A stretch of 64,000 nt of DNA from Sepiola atlantica (taxonomy: Eukaryota > Mollusca > Cephalopoda > Sepiida > Sepiolidae): NCBI GenBank assembly GCA_963556195.1, contig OY744537.1, forward strand, positions 17,472,774-17,536,773, read 5' to 3'. Shown here one piece after another: positions 22,564 to 34,059 of the stretch (within the stretch, counting starts at the first letter, position 1; each line of letters begins with the position of its first letter). A program made the position numbers and the translations under genes. The notes below the pieces were generated by a model. That model saw only the letters and a list, made by a program, of their open reading frames with translations. It was not told where the DNA came from and did not search any database.

Positions 22564-22944
22564 AAAAATAAAAAATAAAATAAAAAAAGACGTCTCGCGA
22601 GAGGACCAATTTCTGTCCAAGGGAGATAACTCTGATCCCCGCATTGCCATTTGCCAACACATTCTGAGTAAAACGTAATCTGCTTTGTTGAAATAAAACT
22701 GTCGCTTAATCCCCACTGCTGTAAATGTTACGAAAAGGTTAACCAAGCTGCTTACAAGGATTTCATCGAAACTTTTTTTTTTTTCGGTTAAGGCGAGATT
22801 CAATAGCACATTCAAAGACAACAACAATGACGACAGTAATAACAATGAAATTAACGAGGTAACGAAAACAAAAAAAAAACAAAAAAACAAGCAACGTAGT
22901 TTTATAAATAAATCTAGTAATTCTTTATTAATTGTTTTAGCATG

Positions 22945-23250
22945 TTTATTTACTCCTCGCGGAGTTAGGCACAAGGCCAGTTTTATCTTACTCCCACAAG
23001 TAAGATGTGACCCAAGATCGGGTCGAGCAAGTGGGGTTAAAAGCCAGCGCTCGAGAGGTGAGCACTCTGGCCATTTATAAATTGCCCGGGCAGCCCCGTC
23101 GGCATTCCCCGGTAGGGGCGCCTCAGACAGTAAGCAATAAACTTACTCCTCCCCAAAGAGGGGAGGCGAAGCCTGGGAGGGTGGACCTCCTAGAACTGCA
23201 CAGGACAGGCGTGCAGTATCCATCGGAACAGATACTACACTTTGATCTTA
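22945..23250 (-). mobile_element. U2-SINE copy 6
   Basis: In minus orientation it runs from TAAGATCAAAGTGTAGTATC (head lacking ~20 nt) directly to CTGTCCTGTGC without the hairpin module, contains the core and the optional GCCAGAGTGCTCACCTCTCG module, and ends CTCCGCGAGGAGTAAATAAA. It shares diagnostic variants with copy 4. Confidence 0.93.
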
Positions 23251-23439
23251 TGATTTACTACAGGCATGACTGAGATGCGGCCCATGGTCCACCTGCGGCC
23301 CTTTTGCAATCACATTTACAGCCCACATAAAAAAAAATACTAATCATTTCGTTATTTAATGGCAAAAGTTGCAGGTTGCAATTTGTATCATTTAAACAGG
23401 AATAAAGTGTTTCGTTCACTGAAAAACGGTTTGTTTTTC

Positions 23440-23985
23440 TTTATTGAGAACGTTTCGGTACTTCTGATTATTAGAGCAGATGAAATTTACATCTCTTATT
23501 TAGAAGAGTCAGTTGAAAGGGGAGATAATCCAAACTGTTTTTTTGTTGTTGTTATAACCAAAAGGAAAATACAAAGAATTAGTAAGAAAAATAAATTAAA
23601 AAAAGAGTACTTATGCAGTTTACGGACTGGACTGAAATAATAACTTTATAATTTAGAAAGCCATTCTTAATATGTGGAGGTGGGAGATTGGTTAACTATT
23701 CTGTACTTTCACCTAACAATTTAATAAACAGAATAGTTAATCAACTCCCCACCTCCCCATGTTAAAAATGGCTTTCTAAATGATAACGTTATTATTTCAG
23801 TCCGGTCCATAAACTGCATAAGTACACTTTTTAAAACTTATTTTATTACTAATTCTCTGGATTTTCCTTATGGTTATAACAAAAAAAAAACAGCTTGAAT
23901 TATCTCCCCTTTCAACTGACTCTTCTAAATTGGAGATGAAAATTTCATCTGCCCCAATAACACAGGAGAACCAACGTTTCTTTAC
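23440..23985. repeat. Foldback repeat with ~260-bp arms
   Basis: The left arm (about 23,440-23,704) and right arm (about 23,728-23,985) are imperfect reverse complements with a ~23-bp loop. Examples: CAGTTGAAAGGGGAGATAAT pairs with ATTATCTCCCCTTTCAACTG, and GGTTAACTATTCTGT with ACAGAATAGTTAATC. It lies just downstream of GATGCGGCCCATGG..CTGCGGCCC, wording often seen near hAT element ends; it may be the core of a hAT-type MITE. Confidence 0.85.
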
Positions 23986-24089
23986 ACTTAAAATAACAAA
24001 AATTAAAACTTTTATTCACCCCAAACAAGGCATATTGCTACTGAGACGTAAGGGGCTACTATGATTAGGGTCCAGATTTATATGAGGCA

Positions 24090-24560
24090 TCCTATGTGGA
24101 GAGTTTGAGGAAACTGGGAGCAGGGAGGAAATTCCAGAGGCAAGCGGTCTGAGGAAAGAAGTTTTAGAGTAAAATGTTTTCCGGCATCTAAGGACCTCTA
24201 CAGTTCACTGGAGCACATTCCATGGAAGTACTTGTAAAAAAAAGCACAGTGATGCAACACTGCAGTGATGTGACAGGGGCTGAAGGTTGGCAGACAGTGC
24301 GGGACTTATTAGATTAGAGATTATTCTTTTTTACCCTGTCCAAGAGGGAGAGGTTAGGGTTGGTTTCTCTAGCCTAAATGTGGCAACCATACTCCATGCA
24401 TGGGCGAATGGTGGCTTTATAGAGATATAGGATACTGGCAGGTGTGAGACGTTTTCTAGCCTGTTAGAGGGAACCTACCTTTTTTGCGGCAGATTTGGCA
24501 GCATCTTTTGTACCAGATATGTCATTAAATACCGAAAGGAGAACAATTGCATGTGAATTC
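24090..24560 (-). pseudogene. LINE ORF2 C-terminal remnant (APE-type family)
   Basis: The minus strand reads CMEYGCH (the 'P.MEYG..IW' block after the RT of many LINEs), TNPNLSLLDRVKK, and near the end NFFPQTACLWNFLPAPSFLK, matching the 'FFPRTARLWNSLP' C-terminal block of these elements. Stops and frameshifts are frequent. Family not assigned. Confidence 0.75.
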
Positions 24561-24590
24561 CCTATTTATTCCCCCTTCAAATATATTGAA

Positions 24591-25121
24591 CTAGGGGAAT
24601 ACTCGTCCCGAGACGGATAAAATTAATTCTCAGAACAGAACAGTTTTGCACCACTTTTATGTCCCCCTACGAAGATTAAAATCAAGATATAATGATACAA
24701 AACCTTATGTCGAGAATCCTTATTCTATTTTTGATCAAGATCCATTACATGATTTTGATTCCAGAAAATATCTTAATTTTAAGGCTTAAGCTTAAGGGGT
24801 CTTATGAAGAAATTGAAATTCAAGGAATCTTGCTTGATTGGTGTGTAATGACTATGGATCAAATTTAATGCAAATCTGAAATATTTGAATTTTCAAATGG
24901 AGGTTGTGGCCATATTATGCCATTTAAAGAACTTTTTTTTAAAATCCAAAGAAACTGAAATTTGTGAATATTTATTAATTGATGTCTAATACCTATTGTC
25001 AAAATTTCACAAAGGGCTTTCACCCTTTTTTTTTTTTACTTCCTTTTGCATAAAAGTAAATTAAACTAAATATAGCTAACATTTGGACATATAAGCATAT
25101 CTAACTTTATGTACATAAAGA
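24591..25121 (-). mobile_element. Short non-autonomous Helitron, copy 1
   Basis: On the minus strand the element starts TCTTTATGTACATAAAGTTA and ends with a short hairpin (CGTCTCGGGACG) followed by AGTATTCCCCTAG. The 3' CTAG end, terminal hairpin, 5' TC and insertion between a host A and T are the four hallmarks of Helitrons. At about 531 bp it has no coding capacity. The body is shared with 26,350-26,960, 53,510-54,107 and 61,522-61,690. Confidence 0.82.
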
Positions 25122-25778
25122 TTTTAAGCTGGTACTAGTCTTTTTTCCTATTTTCATTCAATTTTTGAAATTGTTTCTTTTCATGTTTTCTTTAACCGAC
25201 TTCATTCACGTATTGCTAAAGGAACCCCCCCCCCCTTACCTATTCCACCGCTCCAGTCACATCTATGTCATCGTCTGGCATTAAAACAATCAATTGAACG
25301 CGGCGAAAAGCCGCTTCCCACACAGTCCTCCTCCCACCCCCATCTTTACTCAAAACAAATCTCATTAACCCAGATACATATATCAATATTCCCAACACCA
25401 ACACTTGAAACTTAACTCATCAATATTGAAATCGCCTTCGATTGGACTATTATTCAATACAACCGATTAATTAATGAATTAAACTAATTTACCTGAAAAA
25501 AAGCAATAAACGAATGAGCGCCTTGCGGGATAAAAGCGCAAGCGTTATCTGATGTCTCTTCTTAGGAGTCACTTAAAGTTTTAAAATAGCTTATTAAATA
25601 AACCTGGAATATAGTTGTATGTGGAAATTGTTTTTCATTGGTCGTTCGTCTGTGACGCCTACAGTTTAAGTACACGAAAGGCCCATGCAAAGTCGACAAA
25701 TAAGCTCAGGCTAAATGGAGAAAAGAAATTTAGATCCACAGTAAACTTGGTATTTTTTGACTATTGTTTTTTTACATG

Positions 25779-25780
<2 letters not shown>

Positions 25781-25824
<44 letters not shown>

Positions 25825-25826
25825 TG
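25781..25826. repeat. (GT)n(GA)n microsatellite
   Basis: About 28 bp of GT followed by about 18 bp of GA repeats. Confidence 0.97.
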
Positions 25827-25883
25827 TACTCAGATCCGGACTTAGACTATTCTTTGGTTTAAACCAGCGGTCGCTAAAGTTTT

Positions 25884-26349
25884 GGGGTATCTTTCAGAAT
25901 GATCAGTACAGTCACGGACGGGGTCCAAAAAACTAACGAGAACGGGGTTATAAAAATAAATATGCAACAAGTGAGTTTAACCTACGTCGAGAAGAGATAT
26001 TTGTCTACTTACCTATGATATTTGTTTGTATTTTTACGTACTATAAATGGGGTTTTATTAGCTGTAAAAAAATTTCTTGTTCATTTTTTACTCGTTTTTT
26101 TTAGACCAAAAAAATGGCGCTTGTTCGTAAGACGCCATGTCTTACGAGCAAGCGCCATTTTTTTTTTTTGCAAGTTCGCGTGATAAAACTATTGATTTCT
26201 ACTAAATAGCAGTTGGAACGGTTTAAAAATACAAACAAATATCACAGGTCAGTTTTAAATTAACTTTTATCGACGACAGTTACTTTTATTTGTTGTATAT
26301 TTGTTTTTTTTAGCGTTTTCAGCGTACTGATCATTCTGAAAGATACCCC
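25884..26349. mobile_element. Foldback MITE with nested central hairpin
   Basis: The ends GGGGTATCTTTCAGAATGAT and ATCATTCTGAAAGATACCCC are perfect inverted repeats of at least 26 bp. Inner arms are also inverted (TGATATTTGTTTGTATTTTT on the left, its complement on the right). At the centre, 26,108-26,170 forms a second near-perfect hairpin (ATGGCGCTTG..CGTAAGAC / CTTACGAGCAAGCGCCAT). It has no coding capacity. The right end abuts the broken 3' end of Helitron copy 2. Superfamily not assigned. Confidence 0.85.
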
Positions 26350-26960
26350 ATTTATATAATAAATAGACGGGTAAAATTTATTCCCCCATACAGAACAGTT
26401 TTGTATGACGTTTATGTCCCCTTACGAAGATTAAAATCAATATACACTAAATGACACTAAACCATTATGTCTGGAATCCTAATTCCTATTTTGATCAAAA
26501 TCCATTACAGGATTTTGATTCTAGAAAATGTCTCAAAGCTTAAGGAGTCTTAATAAAAAAATTGAAATTCAGAAAATCTTGCTTACTTGGTGTCCACTGA
26601 CCATTTATAAAATTTAATACTAATCTGAAATATTTGAATTTTTAAATGGAAGGTTGTGTCCATTGTTTTGTCCCCTAAAATACTCTAAATAAAGTGAAAT
26701 TTAGTGAATATTTATTAATAGATGTCCAATACCTACTGTTAATATTTCATAAAAATTAGGGATATGTGAATTTTCATCTACCCCCTCTTTGCCACCTTTG
26801 CATAAAACTAAACTAAACTAAATATAGCTCACATTACCACCCCTTATGCTCAACAGCTGTGTTTCAAAATTCATAATGATCGGTTAATTAGTTTAGGTGT
26901 GAATCCTGTACATACAAATATATAAACATATACACATACCTGACTTTATATAGATAGAGA
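26350..26960 (-). mobile_element. Short non-autonomous Helitron, copy 2 (3' end lost)
   Basis: The 5' end on the minus strand is TCTCTATCTATATAAAGTCA at 26,960, preceded by a host A. The body parallels copy 1. The 3' hairpin and CTAG are missing: the sequence stops at ATTTTACCCGTC..and meets the foldback MITE at 26,349. Confidence 0.8.
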
Positions 26961-27166
26961 TAATCGGAAAACATATTTTATTAATATGAAATGCACCATT
27001 TAAAAGTAACAAAGTTCTTGTGTTATTATTTAAATAAAACAAATTGAAAATTTGAAGTGTATCCAAGTATGGCACCAAGTATTACACTTATTTTAAGATG
27101 ATATTTGTTCATGTTTGTTTACAATCATAAGCACAGAGTCTGCATTCGCACTGAACATCCATCAAT

Positions 27167-27173
<7 letters not shown>

Positions 27174-27198
<25 letters not shown>

Positions 27199-27204
27199 GC
27201 AGCA
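27174..27204. repeat. (AGC)n microsatellite
   Basis: About ten CAG/AGC triplets (27,174-27,204). Confidence 0.95.
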
Positions 27205-27309
27205 TCTTTAATAACGCCGTCTACACAATCTCCAATGTTTACGATCCTCTTCCCCCTCTTTCCGTTTTACATAGTCGATCAACATCATAATTTAAGTGTA
27301 GTGCGTTGT

Positions 27310-27885
27310 GCATAGTCATTAATTTCCTGTTTTTTATCCATGTTTTGACGCCCTTCTTTTGTCCAGTTTATGAAGGGTCCAGAGTGTATTACAAGGTTTT
27401 TATTCCTTTTAATAGGCATCTTCTATACAATTTAGTTTCAATGATTGTTTCCCTTTCTTCCAAGGTATTTTATTTTTATTATCATCTCTGTATGTTTAAT
27501 AGTGTACCCACTTTCAGAATACTCAGGTATTTATAATTACCACATTCATTAAGTGCTCTTATTACCTGTCGATTATGTAGCTTTATCCATTCCGTTGATT
27601 CGAGTTTTCCCTTCTTCATTACAAGTAGTGCACATTTTTATATTACGAATTCTATTCTTATATCTTTACTAAAGTTTCTAACTCCTTCTTGTTTTGTTTT
27701 TTTCTAGTAATTCCAGGTCATCTATACATATCGAGATTAACTTTTTCCTTCGTTTCTGTAAATCTCTACCCTGCATTGTATCTCTCGAGTATGTCGGTAA
27801 ATGGCATCATCTCTATGACAAACAGTAGTGGAGATAGAGAGTCTCCCTAGGAAATTTCTCTGCATCTTTATCTTTGCCAGGTGTT
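27310..27885 (-). pseudogene. R4-like LINE copy F: reverse transcriptase core
   Basis: On the minus strand the frame opens with GDSLSPLLFVIEMMPFTDIL, the RT block 'GDSLSPLLF'. A little further ATGTAT(A)GATGAC places the active-site M-Y-x-D-D with a one-base disruption. Later KVHYL..and SGPFINWTKEG match the post-active-site part of the same LINE family as copies A-E. It supplies the region deleted from copy B. Many frameshifts. Confidence 0.75.
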
Positions 27886-28004
27886 GATCTCTAGCTGCGA
27901 TTTATAGTCTCTATTTATCCTTTGTTATCTCCATGAAGTTCAAGATTTTGTCTGCTATTTAAAACATCTTTAGACATTCACTTATTCATTATCATTATTT
28001 ATTT

Positions 28005-28500
28005 ACTAAGAGTTCTCACACAAATCATTATCAGCGATTGCTCACTGACAATAACAAGTAGTGTTCCTGAGTGACAGCAAGTTCCTCAAGATTTCCGGCA
28101 CTCTCTGCCTATTTCAATACCTGTTGCAAATTACTCTGTGCTATCGCAACATCTCTCTCTATCCTCCATGAAGATCTACCAGGTATGATGGAAGCTAGAG
28201 CGAGATGGTGTGAGAGAGTCAGGAAGATCCGTGACACTATGACGACAAGATGAGGATGATCGCAACAGCTGTTTACCTTTGATTTCTCGCTGATACGGAT
28301 TGTTGACTTTTTCTGGAATTTGAGTGGCAATAAGCCTTGCCAAGATTACAATGCTCTCTGTGCCCTTCCAGTGGAGGACTGAATCATATTCTCCCATCTC
28401 TATCTTTCTATCCTCTCTGACCCTTCACGACCACTTTGTGTGGTATCAATCGAAGCTAGTGCCAACACTTTTTGGAGGTGGGTAGGAAGGAGGAATGTCA
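28005..28500 (-). mobile_element. R4-like LINE copy G (3' UTR only)
   Basis: The minus strand follows the 3' UTR shared by copies A-D (TGAGCAATCGCTGATAATGA .. GAGAACTCTTAGTAAATAAA) and ends in an A/T trinucleotide-like tail. Copy F follows about 120 bp beyond the tail, in the same orientation. Confidence 0.8.
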
Positions 28501-28584
28501 GATGCTGGTAGTTTCAGTTCCCTTGGATTTGTGTAATGTTCTTTCTATATTTTTTGTTCTACTTGTTCTATTATCATTATAATT

Positions 28585-28587
28585 ATT

Positions 28588-28620
<33 letters not shown>

Positions 28621-28622
28621 AT
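28585..28622. repeat. (GTA)n microsatellite
   Basis: About twelve GTA/TAG triplets. Confidence 0.96.
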
Positions 28623-28979
28623 TACTGGCATGCACAGTGGGATTGTTCAAATTCTGTTAGTGCTATTGAGTCACTTTCACTACTAGCCGAGAAAAATTTA
28701 TGAATCCATATATCCTCCTAGCAATGGCTGAAATAGTAGGGTAGACTGGACTCTAAAGCCTTGGTAGAGCAACTAGTCTAGGTGATGGAAAATTCCAAGA
28801 TAATATTTTCGACCAGATAGGTCTATGTCACATTATAAACTTTAACAGTCATCATTTACCTGTTGCAGTGAGTGGGTTACGTTCTCCACAATGCACGATC
28901 CACGATCCACGTAAAACAAATTCATGTGTGGAGGTCATTTGATAATTTCCGTCGGGTGATCCCAATTATTAAAAATTAA

Positions 28980-29068
28980 TATTTCTTTATTGGTCTTTTT
29001 TATTACTTTATTGGTCTTTTTCATTTTTTTTATTGGTCTTTTTCATTTTTTTTTATTGGTCTTTTTCG
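28980..29068. repeat. Short tandem repeat based on TTATTGGTCTTTTTCATTTT
   Basis: Four imperfect units of about 19-24 bp. Confidence 0.85.
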
Positions 29069-29514
29069 GTAAAAAACCCCCTGATAAAATAAAAAGCAAT
29101 CAATGTTCCCTTTTCTGCTGGTTCTCCAGACCTCGGTCCAGCCCAGTAAATCAACAATAGTCAGTTTTTCTTTACCTTCATCTAATTCTTGTCACAGACC
29201 AGATGTCAAGCTTTTATGTTTACAGATTTCGTAGATCATGTAGACTTTCCTTAATTCTGTTTTTTCAGATAAGGAATTCATCTGTGATAACAAAAAGGGC
29301 GCCCACACAGATCCTCAAATGAACGAATTCCCAGATAGTCTGATGTCGACATTCTACTGATGGCACCTATAGCCTCGAGAACTGGCAGGGGACAGGTAAC
29401 ATACATTAATAATCCCCGACCCACCGAGAATTTGGAATGAGAGGGAAGGGATTGATGAAGTTGAAACCAGTTATCATGATTTTTCTTGGTTTTAATAAAA
29501 TCTTGATGATTAAT

Positions 29515-31283
29515 TTTTAAGTTTGCTTCTTGCCGAATCTCTCTCAATTCTCCATTTATATTTCAAATATTATTTTTAAGTTTGCTTCTTGCCGAATCTC
29601 TCTCAATTCTCCATTTATATTTCAAATATTATTTTAAAGTTTGCTTCTTGCCGAATCTCTCTCAATTCTCTATTTATATTTCAAATATTATTTTTAAGTT
29701 TGCTTCTTGCCGAATCTCTCTCAATTCTCCATTTATATTTAAAATATTATTTTTAAGTTTGCTTCTTGCCGAATCTCTCTCAATTCTCCATTTATATTTC
29801 AAATATTATTTTTAAGTTTACTTCTTGCCGAATCTCTCTCAATTCTCCATTTATATTTCAAATATTATTTTTAAGTTTGCTTCTTGCCGAATCTCTCTCA
29901 ATTCTCCATTTATATTTCAAATATTATTTTTAAGTTTGCTTCATGCCGAATCTCTCTCAATTCTCCATTTATATTTCAAATATTATTTTTAAGTTTGCTT
30001 CTTGCCGAATCTCTCTCAATTCTCCATTTATATTTAAAATATTATTTTTAAGTTCCCGCTTTGCCGAATCTCTCTCAATTCTCCATTTATATTTCAAATA
30101 TTATTTTTAAGTTTGCTTCTTGCCGAATCACTCTCAATTCTCCATTTATATTTCAAATATTATTTTTAAGTTTGCTTCTTGCCGAATCTCTCTCAATTCT
30201 CCATTTATATTTCAAATATTATTTTTAAGTTCCCGCTTTGCCGAATCTCTCTCAATACTCCATTTATATTTCAAATATTATTTTTAAGTTTGCTTCTTGC
30301 CGAATCTCTCTCAATTCTCCATTTATATTTCAAATATAATTTTTAAGTTTGCTTCTTGCCGAATCTCTCTCAATTCTCCATTTATATTTCAAATATTATT
30401 TTTAAGTTTACTTCTTGCCGAATCTCTCTCAATTCTCCATTTATATTTCAAATATTATTTTTAAGTTTACTTCTTGCCGAATCTCTCTCAATTCTCCATT
30501 TATATTTCAAATATAATTTTTAAGTTTACTTCTTGCCGAATCTCTCTCAATTCTCCATTTATATTTCAAATATTTTTTTTAAGTTTACTTCTTGCCGAAT
30601 CTCTCTCAATTCTCCATTTATATTTCAAATATTATTTTTAAGTTTGCTTCTTGCCGAATCTCTCTCAATTCTCCATTTATATTTCAAATATTATTTTTAA
30701 GTTTGCTTCTTGCCGAATCTCTCTCAATTCTCCATTTATATTTCAAATATAATTTTTAAGTTTGCTTCTTGCCGAATCTCTCTCAATTCTCCATTTATAT
30801 TTCAAATATTATTTTTAAGTTTACTTCTTGCCGAATCTCTCTCAATTCTCCATTTATATTTCAAATATTATTTTTAAGTTTACTTCTTGCCGAATCTCTC
30901 TCAATTCTCCATTTATATTTCAAATATAATTTTTAAGTTTACTTCTTGCCGAATCTCTCTCAATTCTCCATTTATATTTCAAATATTTTTTTAAGTTTAC
31001 TTCTTGCCGAATCTCTCTCAATTCTCCATTTATATTTCAAATATTATTTTTAAGTTTGCTTCTTGCCGAATCTCTCTCAATTCTCCATTTATATTTCAAA
31101 TATTATTTTTAAGTTTACTTCTTGCCGAATCTCTCTCAATTCTCCATTTATATTTAAAATATAATTTTTAAGTTTGCTTCTTGCCGAATCTCTCTCAATT
31201 CTCTATTTATATTTCAAATATTATTTTTAAGTTTACTTCTTGCCGAATCTCTCTCAATTCTCCATTTATATTTCAAATATTTT
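29515..31283. repeat. 59-bp minisatellite, about 30 copies
   Basis: The unit TTTGCTTCTTGCCGAATCTC followed by TCTCAATTCTCCATTTATAT and TTCAAATATTATTTTTAAG recurs every 59 bp. Variants (TTTACTTCTTG, TTCCCGCTTTG, ATATAATTTTT) appear in blocks, and a multi-unit block near 30,350-30,600 is echoed near 30,760-31,010, indicating higher-order duplication. No coding meaning: 59 is not a multiple of three. Confidence 0.97.
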
Positions 31284-31513
31284 TTCTTCTATTTCTCCAT
31301 GTTTACCTTAGAGTACTCTTGACCTGTGTTTATGTTCCCAACATTATACAGTGTCATATTAGCTTAGAATATACAAGTCACGCCGGAAGATCTTTAGAGT
31401 TGGATGACGATATTTTGTAGGCAAACTTTGAAGTCAGTACAAAATTACGACTAGAGAGCTTTCAGAGCTGTTAGTAATTCCAAAAAGTCTCATTCATTAA
31501 CATGTAAAGAACA

Positions 31514-32156
31514 CTAACAGGAAGACCTGACGTTGCTCGGGATTCAATACTATGTACCTTTTCACTTTCTTTGTTTTTACTGCCTCCTCCTCCTGTTTCT
31601 CCCTCTAATATAGTCAGAAGAAGCTGAAATGTTGGGAAACTCTGAATTAGTGTCTTATACATACGGTTTAAATTTCATTAAAATCGGATATACATATTTT
31701 AATTTTTAGGGGGTTCTGTCCTTATGGGTCACATATTCGTCACATAAAGGGTAATGTAGATATTCGGGACCACTTCCATTGTCTTTCTCAGAGAATTTTA
31801 GATATATGATATAAATTTCATCAAAATAGGATATATTTGAAGTTTTAAAGAATGGTGTCTCCCCCCCCCCCCCCCCCCCCCCCTAGCTCCATTAGGTTAG
31901 GAAGGCACTTATAGATTTTGGGACCACTTTCATTGTCTTCCCTAGAAAATTTAATTTATATGATTTAAATTTCATAAAAATAGGATATATTTGAATTTCT
32001 AAGGGGGTCATGCCCTCATAACAACCTTAGGGAACACTTTCATTGTCTTTCCTGGTAAATTTTATATAAGAATACAGTTTTAGATTTTATATAGATTCTC
32101 TAACCTTTCTTTCTATAGGGAACACACAAACATACACACATACACACAGACATTGA

Positions 32157-32186
<30 letters not shown>
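31514..32186 (-). mobile_element. Non-autonomous Helitron of a second family
   Basis: The minus-strand 5' side (AAAACTCAATGTCTGTGTGT preceded by an expanded (TA)n) and 3' side (CCCGAGCAACGTCAGGTCTT then CCTGTTAG before a T) match a common Helitron layout. Internally, two to three imperfect ~140-bp units recur (AATTTCATCAAAATAGGATA, GGGACCACTTTCATTG). A poly-C tract at 31,861-31,883 interrupts it. The last four bases are TTAG instead of CTAG. Confidence 0.6.
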
Positions 32187-32191
<5 letters not shown>

Positions 32192-33028
32192 ATGCGAAAA
32201 ATTTGTTTTATTTTTATACTTCAAGAATCCTCAGAATATTCTGGATGACCCAATAAGTACTTGTACAAGTGTGTCTATACGCTCAGGCATATGTGTGTGA
32301 GCGCGTGTTAACACTTGCATACATCAGAACAGAAAATGTTACTCCCTGCAGAAAATATTCTTCTTTTGGATTCTATTCTTATTAACCTGTATCAGTTATA
32401 CGCTTATGATCTATGTTCATTTTCGGAAGTTTATTCTTCCACATGGAGTGATTAATACATTATCCAATCAGATCACTTTGCATGGGAAGTGCGTTTGCTG
32501 AACTATTTGTACACTGTTTCCCTCGCTTTTGGACAGTCGAATAGTTAACGTCAAGCTGAAGAGATGTACAATGTTCCTATAAGATCCGAACCAGAGACTT
32601 GATGTACGCAAGACAAGTGGATACAAAACTCAACGCCGCCTCAGTGTGTTATGATATTTCTTGTGACTTAAACTTGTTCATAGTCCCTTGCGATGTATGA
32701 ATAAAACTGATTTAAAATGTGTAGGAAGAGTTTGTCTTTATATTTGAGCTAACAGTAACCCCTATAAACGGCAACACAACGGTAACCCCTTTTTTTTTCT
32801 TACTAAATGAACCCTACAAAATGGACATATTAATTTTCATTTTTCTCCCTTATTTCAAACCTGTGTCTATTATGTGATATTGTGACTTCATTTTTTGAAA
32901 GGGATTCTAAGACTTTAAACTAGCGACTAAAGACTAATTTTGGTTTGAATATCAAGTCAAGTATTATGGCACTTTGGTGGTCCGCCTCTGCACAAAATAT
33001 TAATTTTATCATGTGCATTTATTCTAAA

Positions 33029-33060
33029 CTAGCTGTACCTACCCGGCGTTGCCCGGTATG
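33029..33060 (-). mobile_element. Helitron 3' terminus (third family)
   Basis: Minus strand ACCGGGCAACGCCGGGTAGG then TACAGCTAG before a host T. The CCGG..CCGG hairpin and CTAG|T are the Helitron 3' end. The body extends to the right but its 5' end was not located. Confidence 0.65.
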
Positions 33061-33386
33061 TATTTACTTGCAATTTATTTTGCTTTTCTTTTTTCCAAAA
33101 TATCATTATTTTTGTTCCAATCAAAGGGAAGTTACATCTATTTTTTAAGATGGCGGCTATTTGAAAATAATTCCAACCAAGACAAAGTATTTTCTATAAG
33201 GAAGTAAACCGAATTGCATTTTATTTTTCTTGACAACATGCTGCAATGAGCCACAAGAAAAACTGATCAATAAGGATCAAATATTGATTTTGTAGGAAGA
33301 AAGCTATCGATGACAAAGGAACGATAAGGAAACTAACTTTACTTTATATATCAGATAAAGCAAAAAAACTGACAATGGAGTCAAAC

Positions 33387-33822
33387 CATGGCCAATCGTG
33401 CAACTGGGGTCTTTTACTGGGGGCCATGTGAATTTTCTTAAATATTCGATATAGAAGTTGCAAACTATATCATCAACTGGTGCGGATCCTTTTTTTCTTT
33501 TTAACCACAATATACAAGTAATGATCTTTTGACATAAGTACAAATTCTCTAAAAAAAAATCCAACATTGAAATAAAAATTCTTCATTGAAATATGCCTTT
33601 GTTTATTCAAAATGACCTGTCTCTTCATTTATAGGAATTTATCAATAATTGTCAAATTTATCAATTAGCTCATTGTTGTTCTTATTATTTGGTATGTAAA
33701 ACACATAAAAACATCAAACTAATCTCACAGGAATTTTACCTTTGTTTGCAACTTCTATATCGAATACTTAAGAAAATTCACGTGGCCCCCAGTAAAAGAC
33801 CCCAGTTGCACGATTGCCTGGC
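33387..33822. repeat. Inverted repeat, ~76-bp arms, ~280-bp spacer
   Basis: Left arm about 33,387-33,465 (CAATCGTGCAACTGGGGTCT .. TATAGAAGTTGCAAAC) is the reverse complement of the right arm about 33,744-33,822, with two or three mismatches. Confidence 0.9.
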
Positions 33823-34059
33823 CTGTAGTAGGGATGGCCATGAGTCAAACATAAAAACAATAAAACATTGGAATTTTAATCGCTTTTAAATACGGCAATA
33901 TTTGAAATACGATCTCAAAAGTAACATTATTAATCATATCATTCTTTTATATCAATTCTAATGATTTAAGATTGTGGAGATATAAATTATAAGAGAACTT
34001 GTTCAACAACATGGATATTATTACGATGCGCTCATTTAATCTGTGCATCGAGTGATGAA

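Noticed and set aside
29515..31283. CRISPR-like array
   Set aside because: Units are directly adjacent with no unique spacers, and the DNA is clearly animal. The same holds for the 26-bp array at 48,370-48,760.
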